The notes under the pieces are model-generated. The model was not told the DNA's origin, made no database searches, and saw only the letters and a list, made by a program, of their open reading frames with translations. A program made the translations under genes and the position numbers. From NCBI RefSeq assembly GCF_024295805.1, contig NZ_JANCLX010000004.1, forward strand, positions 302,873 to 366,872: a stretch of DNA of 64,000 bases, written 5' to 3'. The stretch's first letter is position 1, and each line of letters starts with the position of its first letter. This document shows, piece after piece, positions 32,380 to 40,099 of this stretch. Source of the stretch: Streptomyces cucumeris (GTDB lineage Bacteria; Actinomycetota; Actinomycetes; Streptomycetales; Streptomycetaceae).

Positions 32380-32949
32380 TCAGGTGGTGTCACGTTCACC
32401 CTCGCGCCGCACTTCGGGAAGTAGCAAACCTCGCTCAGCGTGCTCCTGGCCGTCGAAGTCACCGTTCACTCCGAGGTCCTGCCGGGCCCGCTCGTGGAAG
32501 CGATTGATTGCTTCGAACGCGATGACATGGAGCGCCCGCCACTCGGCCAAGGTGCCTTCCACCACACCGCGCGCCTGCCACCCAATTGCGGCTGTCGCCT
32601 CCTGCACTGCGTGGGCAACCTCGATCACCCGGTGGTCAGCCAGCAGCATCACTCGCTCGAACGCTAACGACTGAGCGATGCCAAGTTCGGTGAGGTCTTC
32701 GGCCAGCTCTCGTTCGCTGCGCCCAAGCGTCCGCATCTCCTCGCGAACCTCGTACAGCAGCACCGCTCCGTGGATGGCGGCTCGCACGCGGCCGATGAAA
32801 TCGGCATAGGCATCGAGTTTGCTGCTGTCCCAGCGAGTGCGGCGCTCTGCCTTCCGCTTGCTGCGCTCCATGAGCTCATTCGTAGCGTATGACGTCAGCG
32901 CGCCGAGTACGACGGCCGCGATCGTCACGATCTGAGTGATCGTGTCCAA
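32380..32949 (-). CDS. Membrane-anchored helical protein of unknown function
   Basis: A 189-residue protein with one N-terminal membrane helix ('ITQIVTIAAVVLGALTSYA') followed by a long, charged, all-helical region ('LMERSKRKAERRTRWDSSKLDAYADFIGRV', split over several helices). Similar anchored helical proteins are scattered in Streptomyces without known function. It lies 61 bp behind the GntR gene 33011-33769 on the same strand, so the two may be co-transcribed. Confidence 0.65.
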   Translation of the reverse strand: MDTITQIVTIAAVVLGALTSYATNELMERSKRKAERRTRWDSSKLDAYADFIGRVRAAIHGAVLLYEVREEMRTLGRSERELAEDLTELGIAQSLAFERVMLLADHRVIEVAHAVQEATAAIGWQARGVVEGTLAEWRALHVIAFEAINRFHERARQDLGVNGDFDGQEHAERGLLLPEVRREGERDTT

Positions 32950-33010
32950 ACGTCCCCCTCAACCTGACCAGCACTGATGCACGATGTGCGCCCGATGGCT
33001 GCTGGTCGGC

Positions 33011-33769
33011 CTACGACTTGTCGATGGGGACCTCGTAGACGATCTCGCAGTGCGCCGCCGGGATGACGATGTCCGCCGTCTCCACGGGGCGGCCGTCCTC
33101 GCTGAAGTACGTCCGACGGATGTGCGTGACCAGGGCGCCCTTCGGCACTCCAAGAAGATGTGCTTCCTCGGCCGTGGCCTGGCGCGGCTCCGGCTGCTCG
33201 ACCGCATGGGTGACCCGTACGTCGATAGCGGCCATGCGCTCGACCACTCCGCGGCCGGCATGTGGACCGCCCTCGGGCAGGACCACGATGGTGCCGCCCG
33301 TGATGCTGTACGGCTCCCAACTCGTCGACAGCTGAACAGGCTTGCCGTCGGCCAAGTACTCGTACGCGGTGCGAACGCACAGGTCACCCTCGGCGATACC
33401 CAGACGCCCAGCAATCTCTGTTGGCGCCGGAACCTTCGCTTCGGTGCGGTGCTCCCACGAGCCGTGCCGGTTGAGCCCAGCCATGTCCGAGCGGAAAGGC
33501 GATCCGCCGCTCTCCTCGCGCATGGACGACCGGACCATGCGCAGCCGCTCCCGCGGCTCTGCGACATAGGTACCGGATCCGGCGCGGCCTTCCAGCAACC
33601 CCTGTGCGATGAGCAGTTCTTGCGCGCGGCGCACAACGTTGTCCCCGACGTCGTACTCCTCGGCGAGCCGGGCCCGGGAGGGCAACCGGTCTCCGGGTGA
33701 CCACTCGCCGTCGGCAATGCGCTGCCGGAACCGCTCGGCGACGACGAGATAGGGCGGCTGCTCAGGCAT
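33011..33769 (-). CDS. GntR/UTRA regulator, second of three
   Basis: A 252-residue regulator with an N-terminal winged helix ('RFRQRIADGEWSPGDRLPSRARLAEEYDV...RRAQELLIAQGLLEG') and a UTRA domain ('VRTAYEYLADGKPVQLSTSWEP', 'RQATAEEAHLLGVPKGALV'). The transcript is probably leaderless: TAGATT (minus strand, 33776-33781) lies six bases before the ATG. A perfect palindrome GCTAGTTAACTAGC at 33797-33810 covers the -35 position, suggesting autorepression. It is divergent from an operon of four small genes, which it may control. Confidence 0.88.
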   Translation of the reverse strand: MPEQPPYLVVAERFRQRIADGEWSPGDRLPSRARLAEEYDVGDNVVRRAQELLIAQGLLEGRAGSGTYVAEPRERLRMVRSSMREESGGSPFRSDMAGLNRHGSWEHRTEAKVPAPTEIAGRLGIAEGDLCVRTAYEYLADGKPVQLSTSWEPYSITGGTIVVLPEGGPHAGRGVVERMAAIDVRVTHAVEQPEPRQATAEEAHLLGVPKGALVTHIRRTYFSEDGRPVETADIVIPAAHCEIVYEVPIDKS

Positions 33770-33796
33770 GTGGAAAATCTAGTGCACCAGCCCTAA

Positions 33797-33810
33797 GCTA
33801 GTTAACTAGC
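33797..33810. promoter_or_regulatory. Palindromic operator GCTAGTTAACTAGC
   Basis: A perfect 14-bp palindrome in the 77-bp space between the GntR gene 33011-33769 and the rightward small-gene operon starting at 33847. It overlaps the -35 region of the regulator promoter. GntR/HutC operators often have a central TTAA or TNNA core. Confidence 0.6.
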
Positions 33811-33846
33811 CTCACTGTCTGTGATTCGACCGTATCGGAGGGCGCT

Positions 33847-34200
33847 GTGGTCCCACCTGCCTTGCGGGCGCAGGACATCGCGGCGAGCCTCACCGCCGCC
33901 GCGTGCAGACCACAGGTGACGTGGCACTCCGACCACATCCGCATCGAGACCGATGTCCCGGAATCGCTCTCCTTACACAGGTGGCAGGCGCTTCTCGCCG
34001 CCTTGGAGCGCGGAGACAGGTTCGGTTTGCGACGCGATGCGGAGGGCTGCCTCGCCTGGGCCGCGGTCTTCACCGGCACCTCGCACCGCGCAGACGACGT
34101 GAGCCGACTACGCCGTGACACAGACAGCTCTCAAAGGACCCCCGCGACGGCCCCACCGCCCGGGGGTATGGCCAACAGCTTGGAGGAGCTGCCGACGTGA
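33847..34200 (+). CDS. Hypothetical protein, first of a four-gene operon
   Basis: A 117-residue protein. The first 75 residues look folded ('QDIAASLTAAACRPQVTWHSDHIRIETDVPES' region; 'RWQALLAALERGDRFGL'); the tail is polar and disordered. GTG start at 33847 by position, without a clear Shine-Dalgarno. It overlaps the next gene by ATGA. No family recognised. Confidence 0.55.
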   Translation: MVPPALRAQDIAASLTAAACRPQVTWHSDHIRIETDVPESLSLHRWQALLAALERGDRFGLRRDAEGCLAWAAVFTGTSHRADDVSRLRRDTDSSQRTPATAPPPGGMANSLEELPT

Positions 34201-34493
34201 AAGACATTATCGAGCGGGCCCTCGCATGGGTGGCGCGGCTATTCGCCCCACCACCTGGTCGCCACCGCGCCCTCACACCAGTCGCACGGCCTGCCCTTGT
34301 GCCTCTGGTGGCGGCGACCGTCCCCGGCTCCCGGAAGCCGACGCACCATGCCGGCCTGTTGCGCGGGGAGGACGTCTGCCTGGTGCGCCCTTACCTGTTG
34401 GCGCACGAGGAACGGGTGCGGCGACGGTCTCGGTCCCCCCAGCGAGTACTGCTGATCTGCGAACACCTCGACATGATGCAGGTGCGCCGATGA
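34197..34493 (+). CDS. Hypothetical basic protein, second of the operon
   Basis: A 98-residue strongly basic protein with an amphipathic N-terminal helix ('MKDIIERALAWVARLF') and 'DVCLVRPYLLAHEERVRRRSRSP' in the middle. The N-terminus could associate with the membrane. It overlaps both neighbours by ATGA, which confirms that it is translated within the operon. Function unknown. Confidence 0.55.
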   Translation: MKDIIERALAWVARLFAPPPGRHRALTPVARPALVPLVAATVPGSRKPTHHAGLLRGEDVCLVRPYLLAHEERVRRRSRSPQRVLLICEHLDMMQVRR

Positions 34494-34810
34494 ATCCTTC
34501 GTTCACCACGGCCGCCTCCGCATGTGCTTTGTGTGCCCGCCCGGGAGACTTCGGCCGTCTCGACCCCAGCGACCCGCACGCCGGACTGTGCCCGGACTGC
34601 ATTGCCGCCGGCCAGCCCACCCGCGACGCCCTCGAACGGTCCGTCGCCATCGTTGCCAAACAGCACCTCGCCGCAGCGGAGGCCCTGGTGCTGACCGTGG
34701 CGACGCCCGAGGAGATGACGTACCACCTGGGCACCTTGAGGGTGAGCCTGCGTGGCGTCCTCCAGCTCATCGCCCGCGAAGACTGTCGGGGAGAGGGGCG
34801 CGATGACTGA
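34490..34810 (+). CDS. Small zinc-ribbon-like protein, third of the operon
   Basis: A 106-residue protein. An N-terminal 'CALCARPG' and, 19 residues on, 'CPDC' give a CxxC...CxxC zinc-ribbon-like pair; the rest is helical ('AEALVLTVATPEEMTYHLGTL'). ATG 34490 overlaps the previous stop; the longer frame from 34115 is rejected. Overlaps the next gene by eight bases. Function unknown; a nucleic-acid or protein-binding ribbon is possible. Confidence 0.6.
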   Translation: MNPSFTTAASACALCARPGDFGRLDPSDPHAGLCPDCIAAGQPTRDALERSVAIVAKQHLAAAEALVLTVATPEEMTYHLGTLRVSLRGVLQLIAREDCRGEGRDD

Positions 34811-35126
34811 CTCAACACGTCCCACCTCCGTCCGCGGGTGGCAGGTTGAACCTGTCGAGGGCCCCATGGTGCGACGTGCCGCCGATGGGCGCATCGCCCT
34901 GCCGATGCGGATCCGGCAGGACAGTGCGCCCGTCGCGGAAACCCTGGTGCCTCTCTCACCCGTCGAGGCAGAGCTGCTGCACGCCCAGCTCTGCCATGCC
35001 CTCGACGGCGAACCGATCCCCGAGGGCTCCCCGAACTGCCGCTATTCGGTCCAGGGCGACCCCCGTCGTCCCACTCCCCGGCGCCCGAAGTCGGGGCTCG
35101 ACTCTCCATGGGCAACAGAAAGGTGA
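34803..35126 (+). CDS. Hypothetical protein, fourth of the operon
   Basis: A 107-residue protein. Ordered region 'AADGRIALPMRIRQDSAPVAETLVPLSP' followed by 'VEAELLHAQLCHALDG'; the C-terminal 30 residues are Pro/Arg-rich. ATG 34803 overlaps the preceding gene by eight bases. A GntR gene follows after six bases, so the regulator probably belongs to the same transcript. No family recognised. Confidence 0.55.
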   Translation: MTDSTRPTSVRGWQVEPVEGPMVRRAADGRIALPMRIRQDSAPVAETLVPLSPVEAELLHAQLCHALDGEPIPEGSPNCRYSVQGDPRRPTPRRPKSGLDSPWATER

Positions 35127-35132
35127 TCTCGG

Positions 35133-35879
35133 GTGCCCAAACGCTACGAGTCCATCGCTGAAAAACTCCGCCAGAAGATCCACGCGGGCGACCTGGCGAC
35201 TGGCGCTCGGCTCCCGGCAGAGACAGCGCTGGCCGCGGAGTATCGGACGAGCATGCCCACGATGCGGATGGCCCTCGGCCTCCTCCAGGCGGAGGGGCTG
35301 ATCGAGAAGCGCCACGGAAGCGGGAACTACGTCCGGAAGGCGGTGAGCCTTGTCGAATACGGCAGCGACCAGGACATCGGAGGAGCGCCCACCACGGCGT
35401 GGAGCAAGACTGATGCCCCCGTCGAGACCATGGTCAGCATGCGCGAAGTCGACGCGGCCGATGACGTAGCCGCACTCATGAAGGTGCCACCTGGCACACG
35501 CCTGGTCGAGTACGTCCACCGACGCCAGCGCCACAGCGAACCCAGCCCACACGGCCTCTCACGTTCGTACGTGCTTCGCGAGCTCATGCAGAGCACCCCA
35601 CAACTACCCTCCGCCAGCCAAGCTCCGTGGAGCGTTCTTCTCCACAGGCAACTCGGCGCCGCGAGTATCACTCTGGACCGCATCGAGCAACGTCTGTCAG
35701 CCCGCCCGCCGACCATCGAAGAGGCGCGAGACCTGGGCATCGTTGGCGTCGGAGTCTCTGTGCTGGCAATCCAGCGCGCATCCATCGACACCGAGGGACG
35801 AACGGTCGAGGCATCCCTCGTCGTCCTGTCAGGTAACCGAGCGGTGGCTGTCGTCACCACCCCAGCGGCCTCACGCTGA
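35133..35879 (+). CDS. GntR/UTRA regulator, third of three
   Basis: A 248-residue regulator with winged helix ('RYESIAEKLRQKIHAGDLATGARLPAETALAAEYRTSMP...') and UTRA domain ('ARPPTIEEARDLGIVGVGVSVLAI'). It is clearly a relative of the first GntR protein: the 'RPPT(V/I)EEA' and 'LPAE' regions match. GTG start 35133 closely follows the small-gene operon. A hairpin just after the stop ends the transcript. It may act on the same type of site as the first regulator, but I see no CTTAAG palindrome next to this gene. Confidence 0.88.
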   Translation: MPKRYESIAEKLRQKIHAGDLATGARLPAETALAAEYRTSMPTMRMALGLLQAEGLIEKRHGSGNYVRKAVSLVEYGSDQDIGGAPTTAWSKTDAPVETMVSMREVDAADDVAALMKVPPGTRLVEYVHRRQRHSEPSPHGLSRSYVLRELMQSTPQLPSASQAPWSVLLHRQLGAASITLDRIEQRLSARPPTIEEARDLGIVGVGVSVLAIQRASIDTEGRTVEASLVVLSGNRAVAVVTTPAASR

Positions 35880-35890
35880 CAGCCGAGGTT

Positions 35891-35933
35891 AAGGCGGTCC
35901 TGTCAGTAGAGGACTTACTGATTGGACCGCCTT
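35891..35933 (+). terminator. Terminator after the third GntR gene
   Basis: AAGGCGGTCC and GGACCGCCTT form a perfect 10-bp outer stem; TCAGTA/TACTGA form an inner stem. It begins 12 bp after the stop codon. Confidence 0.8.
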
Positions 35934-36421
35934 CTCTGTGCTCTGACCGCCGCCATCCGGCTCAGTTGGTGGCTGTTGAGTTACCACCTGCTCTGCGACA
36001 TCAAGGCGGCTCGCCGTGCTCGCCGCGCGCACAGCAGGCAGCCACCTGAGGCCAGAGAAGGAGTACGTCGTGGCTAAGGCGGTCGGCTCCACGGCTTTAG
36101 GCAGCCACTTTGGGGCGAGCCTCTAAGATCATGGCCCCAACGTCGTGCTTTGCCGGGCAGGTCCACTACCTGCCCGACGCGCCGCAAGCTTACGGGACCA
36201 TGATCACTCGCCCCAAAGCAGCTCCACCGACCTCGGGCATACGCCATGCGGTTCAAGCGGACTAGCTACATAAGAGACTTCGAGAATCCGTTTGCCAGGC
36301 AAGCATCAGCTTCCCCATGCAGTGCGCAACATCACATCTCCGCAATCAGCACATCCGCGCCACCCGCAACCATCCAAGACACGAGCATCTGCGCAGGTCA
36401 GAGCCTTGTATAGCCACGCAG
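35934..36421. other. Non-coding region with a nested dyad
   Basis: No gene is evident. At 36107-36218 lies a large nested dyad. Outer arms: CTTTGGGGCGAG...GATCATGG (36108-36134) against CCATGATC...CTCGCCCCAAAG (36198-36218). Inner hairpin: CGGGCAGGT-CCACT-ACCTGCCCG at 36154-36176. This 110-bp structure could be a structured RNA, a single-strand origin or a second-strand site. An unrelated minus-strand open frame (36306-36638) is a shadow of the methyltransferase gene. Confidence 0.5.
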
Positions 36422-36450
36422 CTGACAAACTACCCCTGGTCTCGTAGGAT
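36422..36450 (+). promoter_or_regulatory. Leaderless promoter of the methyltransferase gene
   Basis: -35 CTGACA (36422-36427), 17-bp spacer, -10 TAGGAT (36445-36450); the ATG at 36458 follows after seven bases. This is one of the best consensus promoters in the window and explains the missing Shine-Dalgarno. Confidence 0.8.
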
Positions 36451-36457
36451 GCACGCC

Positions 36458-37696
36458 ATGCCTGAGCGTCCCAGTCAGCCACATAGCCTCTTCGACCCTT
36501 CTGCACAGTCCGACGAGGCAGAGGGACCAGTCGTACCGAGCAGAATCCGCACCGTCTATGCCCATCACCAGCCTCGCGACCTGACAGAAGCGCAAAGAGA
36601 AAAGTTTCGCAAGATGTCACGCGATTCTCGCGAAGCACGACGCTCCGCTATGGCTGGCGAGGGCCCTGAACCCATTCACGAGATCAACGTGCCTAAATAT
36701 CGGCCGCTGGATCTCATGCCTCTGCGAGAGGGAAACAACCTAAGCGCTCTTTCGCTCTTCAGCGGCGGTGGCGGACTTGACCTCGGAGTGGAACGCGCTG
36801 GCTTCAATCACACAGCGTCATTCGAGCTCATGCCAGAAGCCGGCGACACTCTGCGGAAAGCTCGCGACCATTGGGCCGTCTTCAGCGGGAACGAAGAGGG
36901 CGACGTCCGAGGCGTCGACTTCAAGCAGTGGCGTGGGAGCGTCGATCTACTGCATGGCGGCCCTCCATGTCAGCCGTTCTCGAACGCAGGCAGGCAGCAG
37001 GGCCACCTAGACGAGCGAGACATGTGGCCCCAATTCGTCAGGGCGGTGAAAGAAACACGCCCAGCGGCGTTCATCGGGGAGAATGTACCAGCTCTTGCGA
37101 GTCTGAAATTCTCGGAATACGTTTCCGAGAACATTCTGACGCCACTCTCGGGTAGCTACCGCATTCAAAAGATCATTCTGCAAGCGAGTGACTTCGGCGT
37201 ACCCCAGGTAAGGCGTCGGGTGTTCTTCGTCGGCTTTCGGACGAAGAAGATGGCCGACTCCTGGAAAGCGCCGGAGCCCACCCACTACTGGGGCGACGCG
37301 TCCATCATGAGGGGACAGCGCTGCATGGGGCTTCGCGAAGCACTTGGACTTCCGGATATCGGAGTCGACGACCTGTCGCCAACTATCCGGAGCAGCTTGA
37401 CAGGCCCGCGCCACACAACTTCGATCCTTAACAGTGTGGCCGCTCAGCGAAAGTTTGCGAGTCTAGAAATCTGGCCTAACGGAGTGGCCGCCGACCGGGC
37501 CGCGGCGCGAGCCTTTGTAGCCAAAAACGGCCACTTCCGCCTCTCTGTTCCAGACGTGGCCCTTATCCAAGGGTTCCCCGAGGACTGGCCATTCGTAGGA
37601 GCCACCTATATGGCTTTGGGCCAAATCGGCAATGCCGTACCTCCACCCCTCGCCTACGCAGTTGCTTCGTCAGTGCTGAAGGTACTCTCGCACTAG
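36458..37696 (+). CDS. DNA (cytosine-5)-methyltransferase
   Basis: A 412-residue C5 methyltransferase. Motif I 'LFSGGGGLDLGVERAGF' (100-116) binds S-adenosylmethionine. Motif IV 'GGPPCQPFSNAGR' holds the catalytic Cys171. 'ENV' (208-210) is motif VI, 'QVRRRVFFVGFR' is motif VIII, and 'QIGNAVPPPLA' is motif X. The target-recognition region lies between about 275 and 370. An 85-residue N-terminal extension precedes the fold. The 3' end overlaps the convergent PD-(D/E)XK-type gene by 27 bp, so the two form a type II restriction-modification pair by position. Recognition sequence unknown. Start ATG 36458 follows a strong leaderless promoter. Confidence 0.94.
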   Translation: MPERPSQPHSLFDPSAQSDEAEGPVVPSRIRTVYAHHQPRDLTEAQREKFRKMSRDSREARRSAMAGEGPEPIHEINVPKYRPLDLMPLREGNNLSALSLFSGGGGLDLGVERAGFNHTASFELMPEAGDTLRKARDHWAVFSGNEEGDVRGVDFKQWRGSVDLLHGGPPCQPFSNAGRQQGHLDERDMWPQFVRAVKETRPAAFIGENVPALASLKFSEYVSENILTPLSGSYRIQKIILQASDFGVPQVRRRVFFVGFRTKKMADSWKAPEPTHYWGDASIMRGQRCMGLREALGLPDIGVDDLSPTIRSSLTGPRHTTSILNSVAAQRKFASLEIWPNGVAADRAAARAFVAKNGHFRLSVPDVALIQGFPEDWPFVGATYMALGQIGNAVPPPLAYAVASSVLKVLSH

Positions 37697-38341
37697 GCGT
37701 CGCAATTGAATCGCTGGCTCCGTGGTGATTTTCGGGAGCTTCTCAATGTACGAAAGTGGGATGTGAGGGTTGTTGAGTGTCGCACCACGCGACATCACGT
37801 AGTAACAACGCTCGCGCATCAATTCCACCATGCGATCCAACGAGTAGCGGATCTCTCGCCCGACGGAAAGGTCCGCTTCGTCGATGTAGCGCGCGGCCGA
37901 CCATTGCTTCTTCATGATCCACTTGGCTTCATCTTGGGTGTAAAATTCTTTCTCGCCAAGCAATCGCACGACCGAATCGGTTGAGATGCCTCGTACCGCA
38001 TGCTCCGCCACCTCTACATCGGGCCGTACATAACGTTCCTTGCTAGAGATCCAGGGAGCCATATCATCCGGCGACGCGTAGTAGCTGTACAGCAGCTTAG
38101 TCCCTGTGGGGTTGTAGAAGCCAAAAATCCAGTGCATATTCTGCCACTTGGCAAAGTGATTCGACCCCAGGTCGCGGACCGTCGACACGCCCTTACTCGT
38201 CGCAGACTTAAGCTCGAACGCCACCGTATGTCCGTCGACGGTCAAGTAGGCGTCGACGTCCGATCTTTTGCGGTCCTCAGACACCTCAAGGTTGAATCGG
38301 TCAACCATCTGGTTCTCGCGCTGGTCATCCTGGACACTCAT
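37670..38341 (-). CDS. Probable type II restriction endonuclease
   Basis: A 223-residue protein convergent with the methyltransferase and overlapping it by 27 bp. Residues 28-45 read 'SDVDAYL...VAFELK', i.e. an acidic residue followed by E-x-K, the PD-(D/E)XK nuclease core with Asp28 or Asp30, Glu43 and Lys45; helices with 'KWQNMHWIFGFY' and 'KKQWSAARYIDEADL' follow. No known family name comes to mind. The neighbour makes restriction endonuclease the best call. Start uncertain: ATG 38341 is taken; GTG 38395 or ATG 38389 would add 16-18 residues. Low-GC codon use fits the cargo arm. Confidence 0.7.
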   Translation of the reverse strand: MSVQDDQRENQMVDRFNLEVSEDRKRSDVDAYLTVDGHTVAFELKSATSKGVSTVRDLGSNHFAKWQNMHWIFGFYNPTGTKLLYSYYASPDDMAPWISSKERYVRPDVEVAEHAVRGISTDSVVRLLGEKEFYTQDEAKWIMKKQWSAARYIDEADLSVGREIRYSLDRMVELMRERCYYVMSRGATLNNPHIPLSYIEKLPKITTEPAIQLRRLVREYLQH

Positions 38342-38672
38342 GATCGCATCATGGCACCAGGCGAGAGCCGATGTGGCACCAGTTGGCATTCGCACCCTAT
38401 GACCGCTTCATCCATTAATAAGGGCCAGGGATGCGTGGTTGAAGACTCAGTGGCGCCGTTCCAATCGGGCGCCTCCAAGGCCAAGTCGGCGCGCGACGAC
38501 GATGAGTCGAGTCGGCGATCCGCAGCCGGGCGCCGCCTGACATCTCGGCCCACTCCACACAGCGCCTCGATGCGCTGTCGCGACAAGACAGGTACGCATG
38601 GACGGCCAGAGAGGCCTGGCGCATGTGTAACTTATTTGATACGCTTCCCAGCGAAGAAGGAAGGAGAGGTCC
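38342..38672. other. Intergenic region upstream of the Xre gene
   Basis: 331 bp, divergent between the putative endonuclease gene and the antitoxin-like gene. For the latter, an extended -10 box TGATACGCT (38638-38645) and a strong AAGGAGAGG before the ATG at 38673 are visible. No gene is evident inside. Confidence 0.5.
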
Positions 38673-39095
38673 ATGGCAACCGAGCACGGAGCCTTCTGGG
38701 ACGATCTTGCAGAGGACTTGCAAGACCCCGAGTTCCTACGGCAGTACGTGGTCGAGTCGATCCGTATCGCCACGATCGACCAGATCGTCAACACGCTCGA
38801 CGAGGCTCGAGATGCAGCCGACCTCTCCAAGGCTGCGCTAGCTCGTGCGATCAGTGCCGAGCCGGCCGTCGTGCGGAGACTCTTCTCAGCGAAGCATGTC
38901 AATCCCACCCTCGGCACTCTTGCTGAGGTCGCAGCCGCTCTTGGAATGCGGATCACCCTAGAACCGCTACCGCAGGCCGAACGGCAGTCGATGACCGACC
39001 CCCTCCTGGAGGGGCGGTCGGCAGACACTCGTGCGCTCGCGAAGCACCTCAAAGAGCTTCGCAGCTCCAAAAAGCGCTCACAGGTAGCCGCATAG
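38673..39095 (+). CDS. Xre-type helix-turn-helix protein (HigA2-like antitoxin)
   Basis: A 140-residue protein. A helical N-terminus (1-48) is followed by an Xre/Cro helix-turn-helix (about 50-98) with 'LSKAALARAISAEPAVVRRLFSAKHVNPTLGTLAEVAAALGM', of which the 'PTLGTLAEVAAALGM' end is typical of HigA-type antitoxins; a charged C-terminal tail follows. A good Shine-Dalgarno selects ATG 38673. The partner with a RelE-like fold lies immediately downstream on the opposite strand. As an antitoxin it would bind and silence the toxin and its own promoter (family knowledge). Confidence 0.75.
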   Translation: MATEHGAFWDDLAEDLQDPEFLRQYVVESIRIATIDQIVNTLDEARDAADLSKAALARAISAEPAVVRRLFSAKHVNPTLGTLAEVAAALGMRITLEPLPQAERQSMTDPLLEGRSADTRALAKHLKELRSSKKRSQVAA

Positions 39096-39107
39096 CAGCA
39101 TGTCGCG

Positions 39108-39605
39108 TCACTGAATGGAGCGGGGGTTCCGCTTCAGGTACTCGACCCCAAGGTCTCGGACAGTCCGGTAGTCGCGCACCGACAGAGCCGTACGGAACGG
39201 CTTATCTAAACCAGTGACTACAACCAGCAAGGGCTTCTCGACCTGCTCCGCTTCGTAGTCGAGCAAGCAAAACAGACGGTAGTGGTGTCGCCGGGGGCCA
39301 TCAACCCGCACCTCGTACCAGCTGGCCATATCGCCCCTCATGGCTTCCCAGTACCCTCCCCCAGCGAAGCTCTTCGGGGGTGCTGCCGCCACGGCCGCGA
39401 GCACCGCGCGCATTTTCACGCGCACATTGGTCGGGCACTCACGCAAAAACGCGCGGCCCGGTGAAGCCTGCTGAGGATCCTCCTCCACATGGCGCTGGAA
39501 GTACACCACGTCATGCTCATCGTCACTGGAAGGTCCGGTCCGTATCTGCGATTTCGCCGCACCTCTCGGCGAGGACCGGCGACGGCTACGTGGATCAGGA
39601 GTCAC
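39108..39605 (-). CDS. RelE/HigB-like toxin
   Basis: A 165-residue protein whose C-terminal 110 residues match RelE/HigB-type toxins: 'MRAVLAAVAAAPPKSFAGGGYWEAMRGDMASWYEVRVDG' region, then 'HYRLFCLLDY', 'LLVVVTGLDKPFRTALSVRDY' and a final helix 'VRDLGVEYLKR'. Such proteins are usually ribosome-dependent mRNA endonucleases. GTG 39605 is the longest start; a GTG-GTG pair before 'VVYFQRHVEEDP' (near 39512) may be the real one, which would give about 134 residues. The gene is tail to tail with the Xre gene (12 bp apart), not in an operon with it. Confidence 0.68.
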   Translation of the reverse strand: MTPDPRSRRRSSPRGAAKSQIRTGPSSDDEHDVVYFQRHVEEDPQQASPGRAFLRECPTNVRVKMRAVLAAVAAAPPKSFAGGGYWEAMRGDMASWYEVRVDGPRRHHYRLFCLLDYEAEQVEKPLLVVVTGLDKPFRTALSVRDYRTVRDLGVEYLKRNPRSIQ

Positions 39606-39629
39606 AGGACAATGATCTCTTAACAGTCA

Positions 39630-39676
39630 ATCACTTGTGAAGGTCTCGTGCACTTTCAGTAAACTTCACAAGTGAT
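39630..39676. repeat. Inverted repeat upstream of the toxin gene
   Basis: ATCACTTGTGAAG (39630-39642) and its exact inverse CTTCACAAGTGAT (39664-39676), 21 bp apart, in an AT-rich stretch. With TTAA on both outer sides it looks like a paired operator for the toxin gene that starts at 39605, possibly bound by the Xre protein. Confidence 0.6.
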
Positions 39677-40099
39677 CAATTAACGCATAGCCCATGGATC
39701 TGCACATTTCTGCAGTCGTCTGAGGTTGCGAAAAGTGTATGAAGTGCCTAAGGACAGGCTCGAGCGCCACGGACAGTGTGTGGACTGGCCGAGGGATTCG
39801 ACCGAAGAGTGTTGCTCCCACCAGCGAAGATGGCTCTAGCCGCCACGACCTCCGGAGCCGCGTGCGCCACAAGCTGACGCTGATGAACTATGCGACGGCT
39901 CCGGCGACGTGGATGGGGTGGGCAAACCGCCCGTGGGACTGCACTGATACGTGCCAATCCCGCACCCGGAACGGCACCTGATGAGTGTCTAACTGCGTGA
40001 CAACGACGACGGACAACCACGCACAACCATGGACATCAGCGGACCATCAGCACAGGTGAAGAGCACAGCAGTCTAAGGACAGCCTCCATCCCTAGTTGC
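39677..40099. other. Right-end region of the element without a visible gene
   Basis: No open frame with a ribosome-binding site. It contains CTAACTGCGTGAC at 39989-40001, the direct copy of the left-end repeat, about 100 bp from the att core, and nearby GACGACGGACAACCACGCAC. It probably holds the right arm sites for integrase and excisionase. Confidence 0.45.

Noticed and set aside
32247..32462. 71-codon minus-strand frame between two unknown genes
   Set aside because: It overlaps the end of the 32380-32949 gene by 83 bp, has no Shine-Dalgarno, and shows no folded-domain character.
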